64,000 bases of DNA from Paramacrobiotus metropolitanus. Taxonomy: Eukaryota; Tardigrada; Eutardigrada; Parachela; Macrobiotidae. The notes beneath the pieces were generated by a model, which worked only from the letters and a program-made list of their open reading frames with translations, had not been told where the DNA came from and did no database searches. Where the stretch lies: positions 124,001 through 188,000 of the forward strand of contig NW_026570244.1 in NCBI RefSeq assembly GCF_019649055.1, given 5' to 3'. How positions within the stretch are numbered: position 1 is the stretch's first letter; each line of letters opens with the position of its first letter. A program made the translations under genes and the position numbers. Of the stretch, positions 21,439 through 32,992 are shown piece after piece.

Positions 21439-21910
21439 TTAAGGGAAGTGGGCCGGTACATGGTACCAAATTCGTGTACGTGCACGAAAACTTTCACTTT
21501 CGTGCACTTCCAAACACATTTTTGTTTCGGTTTATAACATTCTGTATCCAGACATTTTGTATCCACTGGCACGAAACCGTTTCGGCGCGCAACATCCGGT
21601 TCGGGAGTTATGGCTGTTCGAAACTTCCAAAGAGTTTAAATAATTCAGGTGTACGAAAGGTCTCATTATGGACCGATCTCCTTCAAATTTTGCACCTAGA
21701 TACACATGGCCATGAAGAACGTTTTTACACCGATCCACTGTTCTAGCATGTTTTTCAAATTTCCAAATGAATTTCGCAAATTGTATACACAAAATGTCTG
21801 GCTACAGAATTTCATAAACCGAAACAGAAATGTGTTTGGGAATGCGCGAAAGTGAAAGTTTTCTTGCATGTACACGAATTTGGTACCATGTACCGGGCCA
21901 CATCCCTTGA
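21439..21910. mobile_element. TTAA foldback element, copy 1
   Basis: The left end TTAAGGGAAGTGGGCCGGTA is answered by an inverted right end (ACCATGTACCGGGCCACATC, then CCTTGA). The arms remain complementary for more than 100 bases, with words such as TGGTACCAAATTCGTG and CGAAAGTGAAAG. Length is 472 bases with no coding frame. The TTAA at the right end has decayed to TTGA. At least four related copies exist in the window. TTAA-bounded ends are typical of the piggyBac superfamily, but a piggyBac origin is inference. Confidence 0.7.
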
Positions 21911-21930
21911 GGGAGTAACCTGGAACATAG

Positions 21931-22247
21931 CCCTAAATTCGTGTATATCGACATTCGACGGGGAACTTTCGCTTTCTTGCTCTTTCACACAGTTTTTTAG
22001 ATTGCTTTCGACATTGTGCAGCCCAAAGATTTGTATAACATGGCGTGAAGTTTGTTTCGCAACTGATAACTCTGCAACCGGATGTTGCGTGCGAAAGCGG
22101 ATTTCAGCTCTATGTATACAAACTTGTTGGCTACCCAATATCAACAAGCAATCCCAAAAACTGTCTGGAAGTGCACGAAAGTGGAAGTTCCCGTAGATGT
22201 ACACAAATTAACAATTGTTAGTGCTATGTATCGGCCACTTCCTTTAA
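21931..22247. mobile_element. Diverged partial TTAA foldback copy
   Basis: This stretch adjoins the previous copy and repeats its words in weaker form: AACTTTCGCTTTC, CAACCGGATGTTGCG, TATACAAACTTGTTGGCTAC and GTGCACGAAAGTGG. It ends at CCACTTCCTTTAA, with TTAA at 22244-22247. It is an older copy of the family or a second arm pair. Confidence 0.5.
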
Positions 22248-22558
22248 GTATGTTGAACACCGTGACGCCGTTAGGATTTCGATGGTGTCTGGACACTGCG
22301 CAATACCAGCGACAGTGCAGGAAATTGATTATTGAAGCACCGGCACGGCGACACGCACAATACGTAAGACGAGTAATATGGAATATTATATAGATATAGG
22401 TGCACAAATAATTACTTACCGTATTTTACGAGTACTATGACATTGACAATTAGTACTGCACTGCTCAGCGATAATACAAGTACAGAACATAGAAAACCGT
22501 CTGCTCAACTATACACAAACCAAGAACACATCATCGAGATCAAGCTGCTTTTCAACAG

Positions 22559-22945
22559 TTCCTAACACACAAGCAGCATTACCGCATTACCGCGCTGAAT
22601 TTCTATACTAAAACGTTGTAACAGAAAATGCTTTGCGCGGATTTCACCGGTCTGCTCTCTGATGCGTCTAGCCTCCTCATTGATGAAATCCATGGTAAGA
22701 GGGCCGCAGCTTCCCATTGTTTCCAACGCTACCGTTTGAAAAATGTACCGATCAGCCACGTCAGCATACTTGCCGCACTTCCGGTGTTCGGCCGCTTCTG
22801 CTGCAGCGCCAGCATGATCGGATGTCTGACCGATATATGTCTGCGCAAACGTATTGGCTACGGTACAGTAACGTCCCACACCAACGCTTTGCCATTCTTC
22901 CAAGGATAATGCGGTAATCCATCAGGCCGCTTGCCATTCTTCCGA
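22559..22945 (-). mobile_element. RLE-LINE endonuclease fragment
   Basis: On the minus strand KRPDGLPHYPWKNGKALVWD, then (in another frame) a GAAAEAAEHRKCGKYADV stretch, IFQTVALETMGSCGP and FLLQRFSIEIQRGNAV follow in the order of the other copies' C-terminal block. A frameshift near 22895 separates the first block from the rest. This is a short, dead, 5'-truncated copy. Confidence 0.7.
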
Positions 22946-23933
22946 TCCTCTTATTTAAGTACTTAGTAATTAATACCAAAACAGCGAAAAAGTAGCAACC
23001 AAATAAGTAAAGATACGTTTGTCGATTGCTCATTTTCGGTGCTGTACGATATTGTTAAATGTTACAGTAATTACAGTAAGCGAACGAATTGCGAATAATA
23101 CGTAAATTGTACAGCGAGTCCGCGACGGAATGTTTTCGCTGACTGCGAAGCAGACAATAAAACGCCACCTTGATGTATTGTAGCAGTAGTGTCTGGTTAA
23201 TATGTACTGTGATAATCAGTAAACCTCGGGTAAAACTCAAATTATCAAAGGAACTATGTATAAATTAGCAACATAATCTGTTTATAATTCATTAAAATGG
23301 GTAGTATTGCGGTCAGAAAATTTAAAATTATTCGGAAATGTTTAACAGTACATACCGGGCTAATAAAACTAATTTAAAGTCCAACGACGGGCTGACGGCG
23401 TTTTTCAGTTGAAAATAAAGTTTTTCTTTTAAAATAATTGGCTATTCAACTGTTCTGCAGTCAAACTATCTGACCGCGATGTGTCCGTGTTACCGGATGT
23501 CTCGCAACCAAATGCCTCTCAACCAAGTCGACTAGGAACGACTTGTCCAGAAACTAAATGTCCGCGCGACCAGATATGGCCGACAAAGTGTCCCGCGACG
23601 AGATTTTATGCGGCGACTTAGTCGTTCACGGCGCCGGCTACTAGAAGGCCGATACTTTCGATGACAGGCTGTCAATCTTGAATATTGGTCAGACAATTAA
23701 ACGGCCGACCGGCGATCGGCGGAAGATGGCGGTCAGTGAGCTGTAGAATGCATATCGATTTCTTCGCACCCGATAACGATCAGCAGACGTTCTTTTTTAG
23801 TAACTACTGTCATAAAATCACCAAGCAAAAAATTATACCATCGGAATGACGTGACGTCACGGTCACATTATGCTCGGCTTGTACCGAGAGAGTGAGCATG
23901 CTGACCAGGAAAACGGGGGGCAACTGAATATAT
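22946..23933. other. No supported gene
   Basis: AT-rich to 23450, then a more GC-rich stretch (23460-23760) with many GCGAC/GTCGC words. No coding frame or repeat match was found. Confidence 0.35.
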
Positions 23934-24385
23934 GTTTGTACAATACCAGTCACAATCAGTAGGACGTTTTCTGTAAATAGATGCTTGGATTGTTGACTTA
24001 ATTAGTAACGACGCCGAGTACTCTACAAGGGTTAATCCTTAGGCAGTTTTGTTGATAAAGTGCCATGCAGACACAGAGGCTGCATTACACGGCTGGTCAG
24101 CTTGCGAGCTGATATTAGATTGCAGGTAGACTAGACCGAGACAAAGATTCCTAGGTGGCCAATGGCCATGCTTCTCCCAGCTGTCCAGTTTCTTCCCATT
24201 GTCCAGTTATGCACAGCGCGCTCTCGAGAGGGAAGTAGCTGTTCTCACCGGCGCATTACCGGATGGTCTAGCACAATAACATTCTGTTGTACTAAGCTGA
24301 ACGCTGCTCTGTCCTTTTCTGGCTATTCATTGCATAAGAAAGATCAGAATTTTGCCCTTTACAACATGAAGAAGTACAGTTACAC
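23934..24385 (+). repeat. 452-base dispersed repeat, plus copy
   Basis: The same 452 bases occur in inverted orientation at 28917-29368, nearly identical. The shared block starts TTTGTACAATACCAG and ends TACAGTTACAC, and flanking bases differ at both sites, so the boundaries are sharp. No terminal repeat or protein is seen. A solo LTR or a short non-autonomous element is possible. Confidence 0.8.
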
Positions 24386-24996
24386 AGATCTCTGGTGTTA
24401 GCTTGACTGCGGGTGAATCACATGGTATATCCAGTAGAATAACGAGTCGCTTATTTAATAACGAGTTTCTTCTGTTTTGTTCAATAACGAGTTCTTCTGC
24501 TTTCCGGCAGTATTCCCACCATCATCTTGCAACACCAGTAATTTACCTCTGTGCTAGTGAATAATCGTACAGTAGCGAGCTGAACGGTTCGGAAAACGGT
24601 GATAAAGGACTATATACCTCGCCTGCACCCCGTTCTCCCGAATACACTGGTGACTGTGAATAAAATGTGAGTTTTATTTGTGACCATCCAGCTATCTGTA
24701 TGCTTGCTGCTGCGCATTTTTTATGTTTTAAAATGCGATGAGTCTATTTCTTAAATCTTATTCTCTTAAATCATTAAAATAGCGCATGACAAGGAGCTGC
24801 CCAGCCGCGTTTACCAACCGGGCGGTTGAATAACAGGAAAAATTTCATCTAAAATCGCCACCGGTGCCGGTACAACGTTATTTTCGCTCTGCATAAAGTT
24901 AGCCGCTCTGCTAAAATTGTCTTAATGCACTTAAGGCACAATCGTTCCTTTCGAACGGCCGCTTTTGAAAATATCTGTTTCCGACAGAAATTAAAG

Positions 24997-25218
24997 TTAA
25001 TCGCGAACTAAAATATACCTTTGCGTATGATGTGCCGTCACGTCCGCATGAAACTCGATGGATTCGGCGTTGGTGACCTTTATGTACGTATCATGGGCTG
25101 GCAAGGGTAATAATTTGCGGTTTCTTGAAAAGTTAACCCCTCTGAAAAGTAAATACTCATTGTGGGTCAATAGGGAGCACGGCACAAATCGCAGAACCGG
25201 GGCATCCTGTTTCGTCAT
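24997..25218 (-). CDS. Unrecognised ORF sharing a block with 29375-29459
   Basis: A 73-residue frame from an ATG at 25218 contains NEYLLFRGVNFSRNRKLLPL. An 85-base block (25079-25163) recurs in the same orientation at 29375-29459 with about six differences, and the translation is almost preserved (NEYLLFREVNFSRSRKLLPL). That hints at a coding origin, possibly an element's exon, but the rest of the frame is not shared. Function unknown. Confidence 0.3.
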   Translation of the reverse strand: MTKQDAPVLRFVPCSLLTHNEYLLFRGVNFSRNRKLLPLPAHDTYIKVTNAESIEFHADVTAHHTQRYILVRD

Positions 25219-25654
25219 AAATTTACTTTAAAATTTCGTGTGCTACGGAATCTTTGGATCTTTATATGTGCTGTAATTTTGAGAGAATAGTCAAGAGTGT
25301 TGGTCTTCAGTTAATATCTGATTCGGGAGAGACAGAGGAGAGTACTGAAGGTGAGCCACTCTTCCTTTCTTCCGTGGATGTAAGTTCCAAAGAGCTTACC
25401 GAAAATGTAGCTTGCGCATGTCTTATGTAAGGATTCTTGCGGTGATATTAGTAAGGAGAAAAATTAAAAGTACCGGGTGGCATGAAAAAACGCGGTCTAG
25501 CTTATCATGGTGCACTGGCCCCGCCCAACGGCCGATTGACTTCACATTACATTTTTTCGTTTATAACATAGAACTGCTTAATCATACTAGGTGTAAACAA
25601 AGATTTAACTTTTTCGTAATTTATTTTAATAAAATAGGTAGACTTTGACGGTAA

Positions 25655-26100
25655 CGGTGTCCCAGAACCGAAAATTTGGATTTCCCCATTAGCGAATTAA
25701 AAATTGCCATTATTCAGTTTAGTAGGTTAAAGTTTGTCGCTTTAGTATTTCAGGTAGAGAAATTGTTCCTTGTTTTTTTAACGGAAAGAGATATTGTATT
25801 CTGCTCACCACGTTCGGTCCAGAAACTGGAGAGCTGGAGCGCCGCACATTTAATTTTCGTGAAATCCTCCACCTGCATTTTCAGAAATCAATTTCTCACC
25901 AACGCTGCAATAGTGGATCTAAATCAAACTCGTTTTTATAAGTTTTTATAAGCTACGCAAAACAGCCAAATTAGCCTGTTTTATTTCAGCCTGTCCTGCA
26001 GCAAAAACTATTAGCAAAAATACATAAAACTTAGTTAACAAAATCGGCATCTTTTCAAAAAGTGAGTTGAGTGAATTGCTCCTCCAATGCGAGCACTATG
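25655..26100 (+). repeat. Old dispersed repeat, related to 57690-58180
   Basis: The sequence aligns in the same orientation, with many substitutions and small gaps, to the stretch at 57690-58180. Landmarks include GCGAATTAAAAATTGCCATTAT, AGAGAAATTGTTCCTTGT and the later GCAGCAAAAACTA. Both copies are too diverged to define ends. The other copy lies in intron 1 of the gene at 56415-59388. Confidence 0.5.
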
Positions 26101-26201
26101 GAAATCAATTTTTGTATGCTGATGAAATACGTCTTTCTATACATGAAACAGTTTAAGAAATTAAAATAGTTCATATGGATATGGATTAAAATAGTTCATA
26201 T

Positions 26202-26572
26202 GGATTTGTTTGTATAATTTACTGGAGTTCCCGATCTGCGTTATGCATTAAATATTTGCAAGCCATTTCACTCTATTTTGTATATATTTTTAGTATCAGT
26301 GAAGCAGATAAGTCAAGTGAAGTTCACTGAAGTTGCGAGTCCATAGTGTTAAATGGCTTTTTCATGGTCTGTCAGCCGAAGACAGAGCCGCAGGCGACAC
26401 CGACTGCGACGCGAGCGGAACTCGCAAAGGAGCACGCGAGATTATTATCGTGATAAGAGGATGATCCGGAAACCGAAATCTGTCATAATCAGAAACTAGA
26501 ACCAAGTTTACTCCCACAGAAAAATTAAAGCCGAAAACTAGAGACTAGTACCGCCTAAATATATAAGCATCG
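26202..26572 (+). repeat. Long direct repeat, copy 2
   Basis: Second copy of the block at 17792-18163, almost identical, including the GTCTGTCAGCCGAAGACAGA inverted motif. It is followed by unrelated sequence and then by elements that recur near the window's right end (26590-26680 and 27585-27972). Confidence 0.8.
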
Positions 26573-26589
26573 GCAGCTAAAACACGTTT

Positions 26590-28095
26590 TGGCTAACTTT
26601 ACCGGGACTCGGGGAAAGTTCTTGAATCATGACCACATATTATTCCGTAGTCTTGATTCTTGAATGAAAGTATATATTTTGATCAACAATGGCTTCCAAA
26701 AAAGAAGACCTAACAAAGTCGGCGAGTATGGAACTGCGGAAAACTCTTGCTCAGTACCCATCGTTCGTAGTGGTGTGGCCAGTTTAAAATTGCAGTGTTT
26801 CGACGGGCGGTTGCCATTGGTAATGAAATGCCGTTAAAGGCCAAAAATTTGCTATGACTTGCGACTCGCAAGTTGCGAGCACTGCTTTCTATGGCAAATG
26901 ATGTCCGGGAAAAGTAATACTGCATGTTTAAGGTTTAGGGACAGCAAGCTGGCAGCTGCATATACCACATGGGCTCAGTTAGTGTGCCTTAACACGCAGA
27001 TACTCAGTGTTGATGGTGCGCGATTTTTCAGATTTGCTCTCCGAACTGATGATCTGTCTTAGAAACTGTTTTGTTCAGCTTTGTGCTGAACAGACGTTGA
27101 AGTCCCGTGTAGCAGGTTTTATCATGTCTGCTCCTGATGTAATAATAATAATATTAACTGAAGCTGAGCGTCAGATATAGAAGTATTGCTAACAACAAGT
27201 TTTTTAATACTTGAGTGATTGCTTAGCGGTCGTAGGCGCGTCATCCATGGTGGAATGCTTCATTGTTGAGGACGAGAGATTCTGCGAAAAAATGTGCAAT
27301 ATTTTTCGTCAGTTTTTCACAGGAGGCAAAGCCGGAGGCGACGCCAAGCTGCGGCGCGAGCAAATTAATTTTGCTTTACATTCCGACTAAACGAGCAATG
27401 AAAGATAGTACAATACTTTGAGGCTGTTTACGTCTTTTTTTTGTATTAAGTATTTTAGCATTAGTATCGTGAATGCAAAGCAACAAAAACCAATTGGAAA
27501 TCGGAAATTTTTTGAACAATTCGATTGTCAAGCGGGAGTGTTTGATTCAATGAGTATTAAAATTTTCTAGACTGGAACTGCAGGGCTAATGGTACATCGA
27601 AATTCGAAACAGCGCGGCTGAGAGCGCGAATCGCGATGGTAAAAATCTGGAGGTTCAGTAGCCTAAGTTGTGTTTAAGTTACAGAGCTACTATTGCAACT
27701 GGGCAAATCATCTGCGATTTTGAATGATAGTTGATTGGTTATTTATTATTATGGTGTGAAAGATTCGTTTTGAAGAGCTAAGCCAAAAGCCGGCCCATTC
27801 TCGGGATGCCGTGATGCGGGAGTAGGGTTGTCCTGGCAGTCCGGTATCATTATAAATAAGATAATAAGAGTAAAATTATAAATCTATAACGTCCTAGAAG
27901 AAGTTGAAAACATTTGTTTTTTTGCATTCAGTTATTTTTCTCTGATTTATTCCGCGCAATTTGCGCGGGGTTTACTAGTTTCAAAAATAAACGAGCGATA
28001 AAACATTTTTTTAGAGAAAAAATTTTGCTGGATGTTATTGTATTGCACAATTGTTTCAGCTTGCATAATTCATGAAAAGGGAGGCCAACGCTGTT
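26590..28095 (+). mobile_element. Composite repeat, parts shared with 63128-63640 and 19305-19402
   Basis: Three blocks recur elsewhere. 26590-26680 matches the inverse of about 63560-63640. 27585-27972 matches the inverse of 63128-63530 very closely. 28000-28095 matches 19305-19402. The right-end copy has the first two blocks nearly adjacent, so it looks like an internally deleted derivative. An ATG at 26689 opens only a short frame (MASKKEDLTKSASMELRK). A DNA transposon family with variable internal deletion is the simplest reading; no transposase domain is recognisable. Confidence 0.5.
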
Positions 28096-28205
28096 TCTGA
28101 TTTTCCAGAGAGGCAGCTTAAAACCGGTTCGCATTTTATGCGTTTGTAATTTATTAAAATTGGTAGTACTGCGGTTTCAAAATTTAAAAACATACCGAAA
28201 TATTT

Positions 28206-28320
28206 AATCACACATACTAGTCCTAATAGTCAAACGTCCTAATAGTCCACATACATAATAGTCAAACGTCCTAATAGACCACATTCTAGTCCTAATAGTC
28301 CTAATAGTCCTAATATACTA
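28206..28320. repeat. TCCTAATAG short tandem repeat
   Basis: The word TCCTAATAG recurs about ten times, partly interspersed with CACATAC and TCAAACG. Near its end it is in perfect tandem. It is an imperfect minisatellite; I see no function. Confidence 0.7.
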
Positions 28321-28489
28321 ATTATTTTGAAGTCAAACGTTTCCAGCTAATTTCTTTAAATTTAAAATACTTCTTAAATTTTTCAAATTTATTTCGATAT
28401 TTCAAATGCATGGAGGCGCCTGGTTCAGCGTAAGAATGACTTCATGCCAATTTGCGCTTCCTTGCAAATTTGACACACCTAAATACATT

Positions 28490-28640
28490 TTTACGCCCTG
28501 TAATTTTCTGTTCCCCAGCCGGATGTTGTGCGAAATAATGGTTTTCATTTCATGATACGTGTACCGGTGTACATAGTCACCTGGCTGCAAAAAATTTGCG
28601 AAAGCGAAAGTTTTCGCACATGTACTCGATGTTCTCTATG
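28490..28640. mobile_element. Degenerate TTAA foldback remnant
   Basis: CAGCCGGATGTTGTGCG, TGCGAAAGCGAAAGTTTTCG and CACATGTACTCG match internal words of the foldback family. The ends are lost. Confidence 0.35.
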
Positions 28641-28916
28641 TAAGTTTTATCGTTAATTGATTCTCCTTGCGTCGCCATCGTTTTTTCCGACTGGAAAAAT
28701 GGCTCCTGTGGTGCTGCAGGCAGCCACATCTCCTCTTCAAAATGCTCAATTTACCTCACACCACCCGTAAGAAACTGTTTTTGTTTTAAAACCTGTCACT
28801 TGAATATTTACGTAAATCAGGAAATTGGAATTACGTGATATTGTTTGACAAAACAACATGCTGTGCGAGTAGCCGGCGGGTTCTTTCAGAATTTCTCTAC
28901 TTTTTCAGCTGGTTGG

Positions 28917-29368
28917 TGTAACTGTACTTCTTCATGTTGTAAAGGGCAAAATTCTGATCTTTCTTATGCAATGAATAGCCAGAAAAGGACAGAGCAGCGT
29001 TCAGCTTAGTACAACAGAATGTTATTGTGCTAGACCATCCGGTAATGCGCCGGTGAGAACAGCTACTTCCCTCTCGAGAGCGCGCTGTGCATAACTGGAC
29101 AATGGGAAGAAACTGGACAGCTGGGAGAAGCATGGCCATTGGCCACCTAGGAATCTTTGTCTCGGTCTAGTCTACCTGCAATCTAATATCAGCTCGCAAG
29201 CTGACCAGCCGTGTAATGCAGCCTCTGTGTCTGCATGGCACTTTATCAACAAAACTGCCTAAGGATTAACCCTTGTAGAGTACTCGGCGTCGTTACTAAT
29301 TAAGTCGTTCAATCCAAGCATCTATTTACAGAAAAAGTCCTACTGATTGTGACTGGTATTGTACAAAC
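28917..29368 (-). repeat. 452-base dispersed repeat, minus copy
   Basis: Inverted partner of 23934-24385, about 4.5 kb away. It is followed directly by the 85-base block that also occurs at 25079-25163. Near identity suggests recent spread or gene conversion. Confidence 0.8.
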
Positions 29369-29488
29369 TGGACGTTTATGTACGTATCATTGGCTGGCAA
29401 GGGCAATAATTTGCGGCTTCTTGAAAAGTTAACCTCTCTGAAAAGTAAATACTCGTTGTTTCTTTGGCTGACCGACGGAGAAAGAAAG

Positions 29489-30341
29489 TTAAGGGAAGTG
29501 GGCCGGTACATGGGACTAAATTCGTGTGCATGCACGAAACTTTCGCTTTCGTGCACCCCCAAACATACTTTTGTTTCCATTTATGACGTTTTGTAACCAG
29601 AAGATTTGTATAGACTGGCGTGAAAACCGTTTGTGCCCGCAACATCCGGTTCGGGAGTTATGGCTTTCAGAAAATTTCAAAAAGTTTAAATGCGTTCAGG
29701 TGTACCAAATGTGTTCGTAGCTGGTTATCAATATCCAGATTCCAGATTCCAGAGGGAGCAGAATACAAGCAACGGTCCGGTTGCGAGGTCGCTGATAGAC
29801 GGTTCATCCACACCTGCAGAACATTAATTGTATTCACGAAATGGAGAACAAAGTTTTTAAATACGGATTACCAAAACTCTCTTTTATGGACCGCTCTCCT
29901 TAAAATTTTGCAAGTAAATGCACATATCCATGAAGATCGTTTTTACACCGATCCAGACTTCCATGATTTTTTTCAAATTTTCGAATGGATTTTAAAGCTT
30001 TTGAATTTCATTTAAAATTTGAAAAACCTGTTAGAGCAGTGGATCAATGTAAAAACGTTCTTCGTGGTTATGTGCATTTACGTGCGAAATCTGAGTGAGA
30101 TCGGTCCATAATGGGACTGCACCGTACACGGGAATACATTTAAACTTTTTGGAATTTTCTGGCAGCCATAACTCCCGAATCGGGTGTTGCGCGCCCAAAC
30201 GGTTTTCACGCCAGTCTATACAAATCTTCTGGTTACAAAACGTCATAAACCGAGACAAAAAAGTGTTTGAGAGTACGCGAAAGTAAAAGGTTTCGTGCAT
30301 GTGCACGAACTTGGTACCATGTACCGACTCACTTCCCTTAA
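29489..30341. mobile_element. TTAA foldback element, copy 2 (best preserved ends)
   Basis: It starts TTAAGGGAAGTGGGCCGGTA at 29489 and ends CACTTCCCTTAA at 30341, so TTAA is intact at both sides. The arms are inverted copies for well over 200 bases and include AACATCCGGTTCGGGAGTTA and its inverse. A second inner pair surrounds ACCGATCCAGACTTCCATGA / CAGTGGATCAATGTAAAAAC. Total 853 bases with no coding frame, so it would need a transposase from elsewhere. Confidence 0.75.
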
Positions 30342-30969
30342 CTTAAGAAAAATCATGCCAAGTATGACAAAGCTGGATTGGGTAAGACTGCCTGCGATTT
30401 GCGAGCAGCACAAATTTTAATTAGCGAATTCCGATCACATGTTGCTGGAGACCGGCCGGTATTGCTCAGTGTACGGTCACGTCTGCCCACTTTCTGTTGA
30501 ATTGTTCCGGTCACTTGCGAATAGTCTGTTCCCGTTTTGATAGGCACATTTCCTTCCCATAACATTAACATTTCATTAACACTTTCTTTTGAATTGTGAT
30601 AACATTAACATCTCACTGAAAACTCGAAAGTAGCATGTGTCCCGTTCTTGTTTACCGAACCCACAGTGAACCGGATCGATCTGCCACACCGGATTAAAAT
30701 ATCGAGTGAAAAAATAGTTGCATTTCTTTTTGAGTTTCATTGGCACTACGGCGGAAGTCGCAAAGAAAACTACATGGAAAAATCCAGTTACAGTGCACAA
30801 CACGTACTACTGAACATTCCGGGGGGCGAACAAACACTCGCGCACCCCAGTATTACGTAAATATTTTAAAGCGGGAAGGTGATGCGAGGTTGCTTAGCAG
30901 AATATGTCATACAAATCGGTGTTTTTGGCATATACAGTATTTGAGCGCTTAACTGTTGCAGAGCTATAA
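30342..30969. promoter_or_regulatory. 5' flank of the paralogue at 30970, with a probable 5'-UTR intron
   Basis: No gene. The last part resembles the flank of the minus-strand paralogue: GTGATGCGAG.TTGCTTA, AAATCGGTGTTT and CTGTTGCAG directly before the start codon region are shared. CTGTTGCAG reads as a splice acceptor (ends about 30960), so a 5'-UTR intron is likely in both genes. The donor was not identified. Confidence 0.4.
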
Positions 30970-32992
30970 ATGGATGCAAGGGCGAATGGGCTGTTTCGGC
31001 CGCTATTTGCGGAGGATAACTGGATAAACTGCAATAACACGGTTTTGGTTAAGAGGGACGAGAATACTTGGTGGCTGGGATACATTCAGGACAGGGAAGA
31101 AAACCGCGCCTTCATCCACTTCGACTCCAGAAGTGTCCCGCCCGATTGGTTCCACATGGACACCATCCACCCGCTAGATTTCTACTGGGAGAGCCGTGCA
31201 CCTGCCGCTTACCGCAATCGAAAATGCTACGTGGCCTTGCGTGACCAAGATGACGCACAATTAAGGTTTCAACCCGCCTCCTGGCGGAACCATCTTTTTG
31301 GTTGTGGCGATTGTACGATGTACGTCATCACAACGAAGCTGGAGCCCAAATGCGGCGAATGTCAGGCACACCGCATCTGTTCAGAACATCATACGAAAGA
31401 TTCCTTTCAAATAGTTCACAAAGGTCAACTTGTCGGCGTCTTGCCGCCGCCAGAAGCGTCGTTCCTGAAGCGGGAAAACGGCCAGGAAAAAGGAATGTTT
31501 TACAGCAAACACCTTATTCGCTTTGACGAAGCAGAAAGTCCTGAGCGACGCCTCCGACAAATTCCGTATCGCTAAGCATCTGCAGGACGCTATCCGAACA
31601 TCACGCGAAATACCAGAGGCCAGTCGGCACGATTTTCGCTTCTATCTGCATGTTTTGCAGGGGGGTTGCAGGTTCATAATCGCTAGCTACACAAAAAATG
31701 CGCAGGCGGTCCAGAATACGATGGGGATGCTAACTCAAGTATTGCAAAAGCACTTACGCAGCCGGGACAACCTGCCGCCAATTAGTTTACGAGACGACCG
31801 ACCACCGTACGCTGGTCAGTAGCCTGGCGCCATTTTCCCTTGTAGTATAACCTGTTACAGTCAGCATAATTGCTTGTCGTCTCTGCAGGTCTAAACAGCG
31901 ATGTTGAGCGGTCGTCTGGGGGAATTGGTCATTTGGCACCGTGCATGCAGAGGGTCATCCTGGCAAATCTCGATGTGCATTCCCAAATGAGGGCCAAACG
32001 GTAAGAGAAAATGAAGCCCTTTCACAGGTGACTGATACCTGATGGTGGTGATTGATGCGACAGAGTGTGCGCGTTGTGGCAGTTGCTGCTGAGCGACGCC
32101 CGCATGGCGGAACATGTTAGCTTTTCCTTCGAAAGCTGTTATCAGCTGACATTCGATAGCGACAACTGCTTCAAAGCGATCACGCTCATGAGTCGTGCCA
32201 TCACTTCCGCAACCCTCACTCTGACCTTACTGCCAATCCTTCATCCAAAACACGCATATCTGTTGTTGCCCTGGCTTGAACACAGCCGAAACCGCCTTCT
32301 GCGATTCATCGTCTTCAAAGACCAAACTAGCGAGAAACCGGTCACCGTTGAGCGCCGATCCGCAAAAAGGTTCTCCCAGCACCCGGCAGCGCACCTTGCA
32401 TTGCAGTATGAACACCTGGGCGACAGCATACTGCTGCTCAACTGGACCGTCGGCGAGCTTTTTGGCCGGGCCATGTTTCACGCCTTTGAATGTGATCCGC
32501 ACCTTGCGAATCCAAAACCGGCCCATCTTCTGCGTGCCCGCGAGAAAGACCTGATGCAACAGCTGACGGAAGAGTCCCACGCGCTGGACATTGACAAACC
32601 GCGAATCACCATTCCGCGGTTGCTTCTGAAGTGCAGCGAAGGCCGGGAGCAGATGTCGGCGCGCTTCATGCACGCGCTGAACGCCAACTTCCCGCCGATC
32701 ACGGAGGAGATGCTGCAAAAGGTCCGGGCGGTGCACGCGCGCTGGGTGCGCACTCTGAGGTATCCCGAGGAATGGGGTTCTATCCATACCTACATCGTGC
32801 TGTGAGTATCCAGCACACCGTGCACTGCAGTTACCCATTGATGGCGCCTGAAATTTTTTGCGTTGCAGATTTAGCGGATTTCACGAGGCGGGAAATCTGT
32901 ACGCGTGGGACGATGTGGACCTGCGCCGGCTGGATGTGTCCACACTCAGCCCCATGGCAATTTACGGCATCGATGCGCTCTTCCATGTCTAA
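30970..32992 (+). pseudogene. Four-exon gene of unrecognised family, exon 1 frameshifted
   Basis: Exons 30970-31814, 31889-32000, 32064-32801 and 32869-32992; introns of 74, 63 and 67 bases, all GT-AG, phases agreeing. Exon 1 carries TVLVKRDENTWWLGYIQD ... VPPDWFHM ... FYWES, which has the feel of a small Tudor/Agenet-like beta-barrel (inference), then a Cys/His cluster CGECQAHRICSEHH that could bind zinc. Exon 3 is helical with no known motif. Near 31533 the frame shifts: the upstream frame stops at 31575 after 201 codons, and the downstream part matches the paralogue in another frame. The exon is 845 bases, one too many or two too few for the paralogue's phase. Either this copy is dead or the shift is a sequencing error. 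Exons 2-4 lie in the inverted-repeat arm. Confidence 0.65.

Noticed and set aside
23460-23760. GC-rich stretch as a possible exon or RNA gene
   Set aside because: No long frame, no internal promoter boxes and no stable cloverleaf seen.
28206-28320. Telomere-like or CRISPR-like array
   Set aside because: The TCCTAATAG units are irregular and have no spacer structure; a simple minisatellite explains them.
32227-32838. Long antisense frames over the gene family's exon 3 (and 56388-57179)
   Set aside because: These are shadows of a real exon; the sense strand has correct splice sites and phases on both sides.
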